Assembly (NCBI GenBank): GCA_019634595.1
Contig: JAHCBC010000002.1
Span: forward strand, 62,001 to 126,000
Source of the DNA: Akkermansiaceae bacterium
GTDB taxonomy: Bacteria; Verrucomicrobiota; Verrucomicrobiia; Verrucomicrobiales; Akkermansiaceae
Reading direction: 5' to 3'
DNA length: 64,000 bases
Positions 26,301-34,725 of the stretch are shown here, piece by piece. The translations under genes were made by a program, and so were the position numbers. The notes under the pieces were generated by a model, which saw only the letters and a list, made by a program, of their open reading frames with translations, was not told the origin of the DNA and did not search any database. The first letter of the stretch is position 1. Each line of letters starts with the position of its first letter.

Positions 26301-27360
26301 GACGGCCTCTTTCACATCTTCGCAGGCGCAAACCGGCTCATTGCAGGTGAATCTCACGCCGGCAGGAGCGGTGGGGGTGGGGGCACAGTGGCGGGTGAAC
26401 GGAGGAGCGTGGCAGAACAGCGGCGCCACCTTGCCGGGACTTCCTGCAGGTTCCCATACGTTATCCTTCAAAACGGTGGACGGCTGGACCACGCCCGCCA
26501 ACCAAACGGTAACGATCAACTCCAACCAAACGACCACAGCGATCGGCACTTACGTGGCGGTTCCGGGCCACGTGGATCTGGTGGTGCTCGAACCTATCCC
26601 CGTCCCCGCCACCCATGTCGCCCAAGGAGGGACGATCCAGATGAGTTGGACGGAAAGAAATAATGGCTCCGCAAGCCCTGCTTCCACGCACAACACAAAG
26701 ATATTCTTATCCAGCGCTTCGCATGGAACAACCCATCAAATCGGCTACTATGGCCCGATGGGGTTCTTGAGTCCCGGTGCATCGGAAAGTTATTCCGGTT
26801 CCATCGTCCTGCCCCCTTCGATCCCTCCTGGAGAGTATCATGTGACGGTGTTCATCGATTCCGATCAGCAGATCCCCGAGTCTAACGAGAACAATAACAT
26901 CGGCAGTTCCAGCCCGGCCAAACTCACGATCCAATCAAACGGTGGAGGCGGCGGCGGCGGCGGCGGTGGATCTTCGGCATTCGCCTCCTGGGCATCAGCA
27001 TTGCCTGCGGGCCAACGCGGGCCGAACGATCAACCGCTCGGCGACGGTGTTCCGAATCTGGTGAGATATGCGCTTGGTTTGGCTTCCGGCCAACGCGCAC
27101 GGACTGAAGATCTTCCCGCTTCCGGGTGGGTGACGGTGCGGGGCAAAACCTATCAACGCTTCACCTACACCCGCCCGGCTGATCGGACGGATATCGGATA
27201 TATCGTGCAATGCTCCTCAAACATGATCGATTGGCGTCAGGCGGAGTTGGTCGATGTCGTGGCCAATGGCAACGGTACGATTACGGTCATCCATAGGCAT
27301 GAAACACCCGCAAACTCGGGCGGACAGGGCTTCATGCGCCTGCGGGTAAGCCAGCCTTGA
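23317..27360 (+). CDS. Giant modular secreted C39-like cysteine peptidase (1347 residues)
   Basis: Order by residue: signal peptide 1-37; SH3b 42-110; fibronectin/Ig-like modules about 120-410; BACON-like 418-510; C39-like peptidase about 525-740 with Cys545 (DSRAACGPASAVMILTYYN), His675 (SGGHIMAIRGY) and Asp691 (ASDPW); second SH3b about 745-815; InlB-type B repeat about 820-890; PPC-type domain about 897-1000 (GGTGDGDLYLKRG, GDWYVMIHG); PEGA about 1005-1080; CARDB about 1085-1190; Gly9 linker; C-terminal module 1222-1347 (DGVPNLVRYALGL ... SNMIDW ... FMRLRV). Probably anchored to or working on cell walls or glycans. The peptidase coding stretch (24.9-25.7 kb) is clearly more AT-rich than the rest. 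It lies in the accessory block between menB and menA. Confidence 0.82.
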   Translation: MKTLPPQSWHFPSIFMALRYVLLSCFFSVAIIQQANGIVIGDRVRADLNLKIRSTASTSGADLGTVPSGSLGVVIGGPTNANGYTWWRVDWESSSLSTGWSVNDLTVVKAPTPGSPSPGNTSGPGPILPGTSVTLTWSSSSGASYYDLGLTDIATGNLVVDTTTTSTSRTVNLQPGKAYRWNVAAGNSAGLSSYTSLRYFQTPQTVGTPTVSIGSPSGNVSVPNGTTSYSFSGSATAPGSSVSAVEWRVNSGNWNTASGTTSWSFTATNLSVGQNIVDVRSRNSQATYSTITSRTITRQTAGTTLDFSKLIPEQISTNTAPHDATLSVTGANLNNVDRVTLNWSGADNGSATWNRNDSNWNAKVTVNSNTSMTLRPKVVEQNPTWSGTLHWTVTLRDTSGATASRSFTVVYTPSPSQPVLSVTPSNPSIQSSSAGSISLAVSNAGGGTMNYSASVASGSSWLSITSGASGGNSGTINVSYSTNTGTQRSGTIQIAAPAASGSPKTVTIIQAGAGGGTVTLPGSMAYIRQIGISDMHPGFDSRAACGPASAVMILTYYNRLAPRPMIGKSGQTNNYSWYVAPINQEGIPSSTAYSHANFPFNIGTADLGGKINYGAHGYLIENSNVGTLAYKAVQYFWKHGIWASFEGSSSEAKVKSEIDAGRPVFLSTQFQSGGHIMAIRGYTPTHLIASDPWVRNDLQSRDHHSYTWSEIHYNGAQKWMIKMLSPITAGQQIRTTSIFPGNVRAQPSQTASQIGAQRTAGALGTIVFDSTKNSTFWNAEGYTWVKVHWDTDQVVGWSAIGSSDSLWIEPIPGSSPPATQYTITATAGTGGTISPSGNVSKNAGGSQTFTASPNANYMVNQWLVDGTVAQTGGNSYTLSNIQANRGVHVTFAASPAGPTILQNGIPVAGIGGLQGSSLHYKITVPSGQAQLVIGISGGTGDGDLYLKRGAQATTTSYDHRPYLNGNNETVTIPNPAAGDWYVMIHGFSDYDGITLTASFTSSQAQTGSLQVNLTPAGAVGVGAQWRVNGGAWQNSGATLPGLPAGSHTLSFKTVDGWTTPANQTVTINSNQTTTAIGTYVAVPGHVDLVVLEPIPVPATHVAQGGTIQMSWTERNNGSASPASTHNTKIFLSSASHGTTHQIGYYGPMGFLSPGASESYSGSIVLPPSIPPGEYHVTVFIDSDQQIPESNENNNIGSSSPAKLTIQSNGGGGGGGGGGSSAFASWASALPAGQRGPNDQPLGDGVPNLVRYALGLASGQRARTEDLPASGWVTVRGKTYQRFTYTRPADRTDIGYIVQCSSNMIDWRQAELVDVVANGNGTITVIHRHETPANSGGQGFMRLRVSQP

Positions 27361-27378
27361 CTCCCCACGGGACCATTT

Positions 27379-29652
27379 TCATCCCATCGCTCTCAACCGG
27401 CCGAGCAGCGTTTCATCCGCAGTTCGCCGGGCAAGAGCCCGATGGTGAGAATTGTCATTCTTGGTGCAGGAGAGGATGTGGGGGCTTCCCTTGCGGATGG
27501 TGACGTGGTCGATGTCGAGATGGTGATCCCGGATCAAGCCTTCAAGCATGCCGCGGATGTCCTGGGGGTAGCGGAAATCATGCTTCCCGGCGGCGGGGTC
27601 CGCCATGAAGCCTATGAGTTGGCGGATGGCCTCACTGGATTTTTCGCATTGGTAACGGTAACCATAGCCGGTCCGGGCCTGGATTTCCGGAACGGAGCAG
27701 GGGCGGGACCAGTCCGGGTATGGAAGAAGCGGTCGTGCGACCTCCGCCGAAAGCAGGTCGCGGGCGAAGGCCAGAACGACAGGCACAAGCGAGGAAGGCG
27801 GAAGGCTGGCTTTCACAGGGATTTCCAACAATGCGGGTCCGAGCGTTTGCCGGACATAGTCCAGCGAGCGGTCGGCAAGGAGGAACCCGAGGGCTTTCCT
27901 GCGATGGGTTTAATCATCCAGCAAATGCGAGGCGGCGAGCAGAATGCGGGTTTCGACAAGGTTGCCGGGCGGGCAGGGAGTCGATTCTCCATAGGAGAGG
28001 TTGGGGGCTTTGGGAGCAAAGGCCGCCAGGAGGCTGGCGATGGGCCGTGCAGGTGGGGCACTTTCTCCGCACGATGCAAGGGCATCAAGGATGGTGAAGA
28101 GAGTGGTCCGGTTCTCTCCGGGTTCGCCAGCAAGGCGGTCGCGCAACGTAGCGAAAGCATCCGTACCGAAAGCCTGGTGGAGATCCCGCCAGAGAGGCGC
28201 GGTGCAGATTTCCCACGTCTGATCCGGGACAGAGGACATGAGTTCATCAAGGAGATCCCGGGAGCGGGTCCCGGCCAGTGAGCGGAGGACGAGGGCGAGC
28301 GGCGCATCCTCCATGCCCCGGTGATAGCGGTGAGTGACGTGATCCGGCAACCCCGTGATGACTGCCCGTGCCAGACGGTGGAAAGGCGAGCCGGGGCCAT
28401 GTCTTTTCCCGGCGGAGAGATCAGCGAGCGCGGCACAGGCCCCTCGGAAGCCGTAGCGGCAGAGGATGTTTTCCTGGTCCTCCTTCGCCCAGAGAACGAT
28501 GGCAGCGCGGCGGTACCAATGGTCCATGGTGCAACCGGCGTTGCCGGTGTAGCCTTCGGCTTCCTTTTCATCCGGCTCCCCCTCGCCGATGGGTTGGCGG
28601 GAAATAATGGCATCCTCCCCGATGTGATAGGAACCGAGATCCACCCGCCGGTCCCGCGCATCCCGCCAATGTTCGATGACGAGGGATTCATCGATGATTT
28701 CGCCCATGGTTCCGTCTTCCACGTCTTCATCATCGTCATAGCCGTATCCCCCGCTCTCAAGGGTGCCGCAACAATGGTAGGTCACGAGGCCGGCCAAGGC
28801 GGAAAAGCCAGCTTCCCCGGCAGCGGCAAGCAGCGCGCGGGCGCGGACGGTGTCCTCTCCCTTCAGATTTCCCAGGGAGAAATTCGCCTCGGTATAGCCA
28901 TGCTCCAACAGGATGGCAGCGAGATCGCCCGGACTCTCCCGTTTCAGTTGCTCCAGCACGGGCACCAATGACCTTGCCTGCGCATCGGGAGGCTGGTTGA
29001 GGGCGTCCGGCTCCCCGGAATCGAGCCGGAGGTTATAAACCAGACAGCATCGGTAGCCGGAACGCACTGGCACCACCTCATGCTCGCAATCGGCGAAAAA
29101 CGCGGCGTGCTGGAATTTGTGCCGGTGTTCCGGCTCGCTGAAATCGACTTCGATTTCCTTTCCCGCGTGGCGGATGAAGAGACCGCCTCCCTCATGGGCG
29201 GAAGGCAGCGCGATGATCAGCGTGCCGAACATGGCATCGAGTTTTTCGGTGTCGCGATGGGCTTTGAAATGCCCACCTTTCCCGTAAAGCAGCAGCTTGT
29301 AGGGATGGGCTGAGATTTTCCCCTGGATGCCGAGATTCTCACGGATCCGGACCACGGTCTGGTCGAGGAATTTCTTCCACTGCGGCGATTTAAAGGAGAA
29401 TCGCGAGGCATCGATCTGCCAGCATTTGCGGACGGCTTCGTCCAATATGGTCTTCTCACCCAGGCCATAGGGGGCGGCCTCTGCCAGTGCAATCAACTCC
29501 TCCGCCTGCGAAGGCGGGAGCGGGAAGGCCAGTTCACCAATGCCATCGACATGCAGCCCGGGCAGAAAAAACGGTGCCGTCCCGGCGGAATGGAAATTCC
29601 CGCTGCCGGTGATGGAGGACAACGCTTCAAGCAAGGCCCCGGATGCTGACAT
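27379..29652 (-). pseudogene. 2OG-Fe(II) oxygenase-domain protein interrupted by one in-frame stop
   Basis: A frame from 29652 gives 580 residues, ends at TAA 27910-27912, and continues in the same frame without other defects for about 176 more codons to 27379. The N-terminal part (about 110-205) is a prolyl-4-hydroxylase-like dioxygenase: YGKGGHFKAHRDTEK gives His132 and Asp134, DCEHEV gives His191, and SGYRCC gives Arg201. An acidic DDDEDVEDG loop lies near 305-315. The rest is helical and unrecognised. One nonsense change explains the break; the first product keeps the oxygenase domain and may still act. It is convergent with the giant peptidase gene. Confidence 0.7.
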
Positions 29653-29925
29653 GCCGGAGTTTGTGTCAGCCCGGGCCGCGATGTCAAAGCAGGCGAACCC
29701 GACAGGCTGGACACAGCCTTTCCTTTTGTCCTCAAACGATCTGTGGATCGCCGCAATGACTCTCGAACACCGGCTTCCCCCTGCTCAGCAATGACAGTCA
29801 TTTCGACCTTGTTCCGGGGATCCGCCGCATTCCGTTATGAAGCGGTCCTATGATCGGAACCCGCAAAGGCGGACAACGGAAGGAATGAGGTGGTCTGAAA
29901 GGAGCGGATCACTTTCACTCCCCCC
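29653..29925. other. Intergenic region upstream of menA
   Basis: About 270 bp between the divergent oxygenase pseudogene and menA. No protein-like frame or repeat was recognised. It must contain the promoter now used for menA-menC-menE if that block is no longer transcribed with menB; no clear -35/-10 pair was picked. Confidence 0.4.
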
Positions 29926-30816
29926 GTGCCCGCCACACCGATCAAATCCATCCTGCTCGCCGCCCGTCCGAAGACGCTGCCCGCCGCCATCGTGCCGGTG
30001 TGGGCGGGGTGTGTGCTATCATGGAAGCTCACCGGGGCTTTCAATCTCTGGCTGGCCATCTGCACGCTGGGCGGGGCGGTCGCCATCCAGATCGCGACGA
30101 ACTTTTTCAATGACGCCATCGACCACGCGAAGGGCGCGGACACGGCGAAGCGGCTGGGACCGAAGCGGGTGACCGCCTCCGGCATGATGAGCCGGAGCAA
30201 GGTGATGAAATGGGCCGCCGGGTTCCTCATCGCGGCGGCGTTGTTCGGAGCGTTCCTCATCGAGGCTCGCGGCTGGCCGATCCTGGCCATCGGCATCCCG
30301 TCGCTGTTCCTGGCCTACGGCTATACCGGCGGACCCTTTCCGCTGGCCTACCGTGGGATGGGTGAGCTGTTCGTGATCCTGTTCTTCGGCTTCATCGCGG
30401 TGACGGGCACGGTGTTCGTGCAGACCGGCGGGTGGCCGAAAGAGGCGTTGCTGCTGGGCGGGCAGATCGGCCTGCTGTCGGCGGTGCTCATTTCCATCAA
30501 CAATCTGCGCGACCGCGAGGAAGACGCCTCCACCGGCAAGCACACGCTGGCCGTGCGCTGCGGGCCGAAGTTCGCGGTCATGTTCATCTGGCTGCAGGTG
30601 AAGCTGGCAGCCTTCGCCGGGCTGGGCTGGGTCGCCTTTGGTTACCCTTATCTGGCCATCGCCAGCGCACCGGTGCTGCTGATGGGGCTGCGGATCATCT
30701 GGGGCCTGATCAGCACGCCACCCGGTCCCGCCTACAACCGCTACCTTGCCATGGGCGGCATCCAGCTCATCATGTTCGCGGCGGCCTATCACCTCGCAGC
30801 CGTTCTGAAACCATGA
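29926..30816 (+). CDS. menA: 1,4-dihydroxy-2-naphthoate polyprenyltransferase
   Basis: Integral membrane UbiA-family enzyme that attaches the polyprenyl chain to DHNA and releases CO2. 296 residues from a GTG start, about eight to nine hydrophobic segments. The first Asp-rich motif is NFFNDAIDHAKGADTAKR (about 60-77) and the second is NNLRDREEDASTGKHTLAVR (about 187-206), both in MenA form. The last bases overlap the menC start (ATGA). Separated from menB by the accessory block. Confidence 0.95.
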   Translation: MPATPIKSILLAARPKTLPAAIVPVWAGCVLSWKLTGAFNLWLAICTLGGAVAIQIATNFFNDAIDHAKGADTAKRLGPKRVTASGMMSRSKVMKWAAGFLIAAALFGAFLIEARGWPILAIGIPSLFLAYGYTGGPFPLAYRGMGELFVILFFGFIAVTGTVFVQTGGWPKEALLLGGQIGLLSAVLISINNLRDREEDASTGKHTLAVRCGPKFAVMFIWLQVKLAAFAGLGWVAFGYPYLAIASAPVLLMGLRIIWGLISTPPGPAYNRYLAMGGIQLIMFAAAYHLAAVLKP

Positions 30817-31781
30817 TCTCCACCGGACAAAAGCCACTCATCGCCCGCTACCGCATCCGGAGCCGTGGCTTCCTCAACGCCATCTCCGGCCGCCGTGAGT
30901 TCGAAGGCGCGCTGATCCGCGTCGGCGACGGCTTCGGCTGCATCCATCCCTGGCCGGAGCTGGGCGACCCCACGCTGGACAAATGCCTCGCGGACCTGGA
31001 GGGACCGCGCCGCTGGCCCATCGTCCGCCGCGCGCTGCGCTGTGCCGAGTATGACGAGGCCGCCCGCAGCCGCGACGAATCCCTGTTCGAGGAAATGGAG
31101 GTACCGAAAAGCCATGCCACGGTCACCGATCCGAAGCTCCCCGCGATCCAGGAAGCGGTGGAGGCGGGCTTCACCGTCATCAAGATCAAGGGAGGCCGGA
31201 ATCCGGAGAAGGAACGCGCGTTCCTGCTGGAGGCGGCGGAGGAGTTCCCCGCCCTGAAATGGCGGATCGACTTCAACGAGTCCCTCACCCCGGAGACGGC
31301 GGAGGCTTTCCTGCTGGGGCTGCCGGAAAAGGTGCGCGGCGCGATTGATTTCATCGAGGATCCCTGCCCGTTTTCGGAAACCGCGTGGCCTGCCCTCTAC
31401 CGGAAAACCCGCGTCCCGCTCGCCATCGACCGTGAAGCCGGGCCTCACCGTGAAGGCGCGCAGGTCTGCGTCATCAAGCCCGCCATCGACGAGCCGTTCC
31501 TGCTGGCGGAGGCAGCCATCGCCCACCGGCAGCGGGTGGTGCTGACCAGCTACATGGACCATCCCTTCGGCCAGGCGTTCGCCGCGTGGGAGGCCGCGCG
31601 GCTGGAACTCCAGTTCCCCGGCATCACCGGCGTCTGCGGCCTGCAGACGCACCACCTTTTCGATGCGAACGAATTCAGCGAGGCGCTCGGCCCATGGTCG
31701 CCGGACTTTACTCCGCCTCCCGGCACCGGCCTCGGATTCGACGACCAACTCGAAGCGCTGCCATGGACGCGGCTCTACTGA
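30813..31781 (+). CDS. menC: o-succinylbenzoate synthase
   Basis: Enolase-superfamily dehydratase making o-succinylbenzoate from SHCHC. 322 residues, start at ATG 30813 overlapping the menA stop. Catalytic and metal positions are visible: IKIKGG (acid-base Lys), RIDFNES, IDFIEDP and AIDREA for the three metal acids, and VIKPAI for the second Lys. The N-terminal capping domain covers about 1-95. menE starts inside its last codons (19-bp overlap). Confidence 0.92.
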   Translation: MISTGQKPLIARYRIRSRGFLNAISGRREFEGALIRVGDGFGCIHPWPELGDPTLDKCLADLEGPRRWPIVRRALRCAEYDEAARSRDESLFEEMEVPKSHATVTDPKLPAIQEAVEAGFTVIKIKGGRNPEKERAFLLEAAEEFPALKWRIDFNESLTPETAEAFLLGLPEKVRGAIDFIEDPCPFSETAWPALYRKTRVPLAIDREAGPHREGAQVCVIKPAIDEPFLLAEAAIAHRQRVVLTSYMDHPFGQAFAAWEAARLELQFPGITGVCGLQTHHLFDANEFSEALGPWSPDFTPPPGTGLGFDDQLEALPWTRLY

Positions 31782-32881
31782 CCGATCCTTCGTTCTGGGA
31801 TGATCCGCGGCCATTCGCGCCGGGGGATGACCGGCGCGCCCTGCCGGATCTGCCGGAACTGGAAGGTCATGTCCTTTTCCAGACATCCGGCAGCACCGGC
31901 ACGCCGAAATGGATCGCCCTTTCCAAGTCCGCGCTGCTGCTCTCCGCGGCCTGCGTGAACCGCCACCTCGGCGTGACGGAGGACTCCCGCTGGGGACTGA
32001 CGCTGCCGCCCCACCATGTCGGCGGCTTCGGTGTGGCGGCGCGGTGCTTCGAGGCGGCGTGCGGTTGCGCCACGTTTTCCGGAAAGTGGAATGCCACGGC
32101 TTTCCAAAAGTGGGCGGAGGAGAAGGCCATCACCCATACCTCGATGGTGCCGACGCAGGTGCATGACCTGGTGGCGGCGGAGCTTCCGGCCCCCGCGGCC
32201 CTCCGTGCCATCGTGGTGGGCGGCGGCAGGCTGGACGAACGGACCGGACAGGCGGCAAGGGATCTCGGCTGGCCGGTGCTGGCCAGCTACGGCATGACGG
32301 AGACCGGCTCACAGATCGCCACCCAGTCACCGGATCTACTGGATTCACCGTACGAAACAGGCCGCATCCCGCTGCTCGACATCTGGGATGTCCGCACGGC
32401 GGATGACGGCATCCTGGAGGTCTCCGGCCCTGCACTCTTTTCAGGAATCCTCCGCCCGGATGGGTCCGGCGGATGGAACTACGAGGAACGCAGTAGCGGA
32501 TGGCACCGCACGTCCGACAGGGTGCTGTTACAGGACCGCCACATCACCCCGCTCGGACGCGCCGACCAGATCGTCAAGGTGCTGGGCGAACTGGTGGATC
32601 CGGAGGAGATCGAGCGCGAACTGGTGGGGATCTCCGGCGGAATCTTCGCTCCCGGGACATTCGCCATCGCCGCCGTTCCGGATGCGCGCGCGGAGCACCG
32701 GCTGGTGCCCATCTTCAAAAATACGATCCCGCCGGAATTGGTCCTCAACCTGCTAAAGGAGTATGAAATCCATGCTCCAGGATACCGCCGCCTCCAGCCC
32801 CCCGTGTTCGTCGAATCGCTTCCTTGCAGCCCGCTTGGGAAAATACTCCGGGCCGGGCTGCGAAAGTTGGCCGGCGGCTGA
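31763..32881 (+). CDS. menE: 2-succinylbenzoate-CoA ligase (OSB-CoA synthetase)
   Basis: ANL-superfamily adenylating enzyme that makes OSB-CoA for MenB. 372 residues, shorter than the roughly 450 usual, but with the main motifs: P-loop FQTSGSTGTPKWIALSKSA, YGMTETGSQIATQ, the hinge Asp/Arg segment SDRVLL and GRADQIVKVLGELVDPEEIE, and the A10-like Lys in CSPLGKILR. The missing part is at the N-terminus before the P-loop. The assignment is supported by the menA-menC-menE order. Confidence 0.88.
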   Translation: MDAALLTDPSFWDDPRPFAPGDDRRALPDLPELEGHVLFQTSGSTGTPKWIALSKSALLLSAACVNRHLGVTEDSRWGLTLPPHHVGGFGVAARCFEAACGCATFSGKWNATAFQKWAEEKAITHTSMVPTQVHDLVAAELPAPAALRAIVVGGGRLDERTGQAARDLGWPVLASYGMTETGSQIATQSPDLLDSPYETGRIPLLDIWDVRTADDGILEVSGPALFSGILRPDGSGGWNYEERSSGWHRTSDRVLLQDRHITPLGRADQIVKVLGELVDPEEIERELVGISGGIFAPGTFAIAAVPDARAEHRLVPIFKNTIPPELVLNLLKEYEIHAPGYRRLQPPVFVESLPCSPLGKILRAGLRKLAGG

Positions 32882-33033
32882 AAAGTTGTTGTCATCTCCG
32901 GAAAATCCAGCGAGCCTGCAATTACTTTGAAAAGCCGTATTAAATGGCCGCTCAACAAAAGTGGCCTACGCGATCACCGGTGGCGGGCCGGCGGATGCAC
33001 CCCCTTACCCGCCATGTTTCCACCCATTGAATC

Positions 33034-34563
33034 ATGATCAACCGTACCGATGAGTCACAGGCATTGATTACCGAAGAGGAAACCCTTCCCAAAATCAAAA
33101 CCACCCGCAACCAATCTGTGACCTCTCGACCGCGACCGACGGAACTGGGCCTCACCGCCCCCAACCAGACCGCCAAAAACTACGTCCTCGACACCAACGT
33201 GCTGCTGCATGACCCGGCGGCGCTCGAACGGTTCAAGGAAAACCACCTCTGCATCCCCGTGGATGTCCTTTCCGAACTGGACAAGTTCAAGTCGGAGCAG
33301 ACGGAGCGCGGAGCGAACGCCCGCCGCGTCCACCGCCGCCTGACGGAGATGTTCTCCTGCGCGCGGAAGGTCACCCGGGGAGTGGACACCGCGGAGGGAG
33401 GCACCATCCGCCTGGTGATCTATGATCCGGAGGCCTGCCCGAAGAACTCCAGCCAGCTCGACAGCTTCCACCGCATCTTCCCGGACCGGGAGCGGGTGGA
33501 CCACCGCATCCTGGCCGCCACGCTCCTGCTGATGCAGCACAACAAGAGCCCCGTCGTGCTGGTCACCAAGGACATCAACATGCAACTCAAGGCCCGGGCG
33601 GTGGGCATCGATTGCCAGGACTACCTCAATGACAAGGTGGATGCCCGGGAGGTCTCCAACTACGAAGTCCGCCGTATCGAGGTGGACCCCATGGAGCTGC
33701 ACCGGTTCTCCAGCACCGGGGAGCTGCTCATCTCCCCGGAACGCTTCACCGGCCTCGCCACGAACGAATACCTGCTGCTGGGCGCGGGGGAAAAGCAGAC
33801 CATCCCCGCCCGCCTGCATGCCGACGGCCGCTTCGTGAAACTGAACATCCCGGAGGTGCTGAAGATCCCCGACGGACAGACGCTCAAGCCGCTCAACCTG
33901 GGCCAGCGTTTCCTCATCGACGCCCTGCTCAACCCGGACATCTCGCTGGTCACCTGCTACGGTCATGCCGGCACCGGCAAGACGCTCGTCGCCGTCGCCG
34001 CGGGCCTCCATGAGATGTTCAACCGGAGGTACAACGGCATCACCGTGAGCCGCCCGGTGGTGGCCATGGGCGACCAGCTCGGCTTCCTGCCCGGCTCGCT
34101 GGATGAAAAGATGCGCCCATGGCTGCAGCCGATCCATGATGCGCTGGACCTGCTGATGCGCCCGAACATCCCGCTGGGACCGAAGCGCAAGCAGCAGAAG
34201 CCGAACCCCGGCGCCCCGCCCGCCAAGAAGCCCTACGAGCTGCTGATGGAACAAGGCATCCTGGAAATCGAGGCGCTCTGCTACATCCGCGGCCGCTCGA
34301 TCCCGAACCGTTTCTTCGTGCTGGATGAGGCGCAGCAGCTCACCCCGCAGGAAGCGAAGACCGTCGTCACCCGAATGTCCCGCGACTCGAAGCTGGTCCT
34401 CGTCGGTGACCCCGCCCAGATCGACAATCCGTATGTGGACAGCCGCAGCAACGGCCTGGTCTATACGCGGAACCGCCTCAAGGGGCAGCCGTTCGTCGCC
34501 CACGTCGCCCTCAACCGCGGCGAGCGGTCGGAGCTGGCGGAGGCTGGCGCACAGTTGATGTGA
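33034..34563 (+). CDS. PIN-PhoH (PhoH2/YlaK-type) ATPase
   Basis: 509 residues. After a 45-residue disordered start, a PIN RNase-like domain (YVLDTNVLLHDPAALERF, about 50-200; acidic residues in LDTN, LSELDKF and DHRILA) precedes the PhoH P-loop ATPase (about 280-509) with GHAGTGKTLVAVAAG (Walker A), VLDEAQQLTPQEAK (Walker B) and VLVGDPAQIDNPYVD. Relatives are reported RNA-unwinding ribonucleases. A terminator follows directly, so the gene is probably monocistronic. Confidence 0.92.
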   Translation: MINRTDESQALITEEETLPKIKTTRNQSVTSRPRPTELGLTAPNQTAKNYVLDTNVLLHDPAALERFKENHLCIPVDVLSELDKFKSEQTERGANARRVHRRLTEMFSCARKVTRGVDTAEGGTIRLVIYDPEACPKNSSQLDSFHRIFPDRERVDHRILAATLLLMQHNKSPVVLVTKDINMQLKARAVGIDCQDYLNDKVDAREVSNYEVRRIEVDPMELHRFSSTGELLISPERFTGLATNEYLLLGAGEKQTIPARLHADGRFVKLNIPEVLKIPDGQTLKPLNLGQRFLIDALLNPDISLVTCYGHAGTGKTLVAVAAGLHEMFNRRYNGITVSRPVVAMGDQLGFLPGSLDEKMRPWLQPIHDALDLLMRPNIPLGPKRKQQKPNPGAPPAKKPYELLMEQGILEIEALCYIRGRSIPNRFFVLDEAQQLTPQEAKTVVTRMSRDSKLVLVGDPAQIDNPYVDSRSNGLVYTRNRLKGQPFVAHVALNRGERSELAEAGAQLM

Positions 34564-34586
34564 CCCCCGCCTGACTCTTCTGATAG

Positions 34587-34623
34587 AGCGCGCGATGCCC
34601 ACGGGGATCGCGCGCTTTTTCGT
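34587..34623 (+). terminator. Rho-independent terminator after phoH
   Basis: Stem AGCGCGCGAT (34587-34596) pairs with ATCGCGCGCT (34607-34616) and is followed by TTTTTCGTTT. It begins 24 bp after the PhoH stop. Confidence 0.9.
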
Positions 34624-34725
34624 TTCCGCAAACAGGGGTCTGAAATTTTTTGTCCAATTTTCCGGTTTCATGACCTTGTGTGAAAAAGCGGGGTATTCCG
34701 TCCCGCACCTCCCACCACAAAACCC

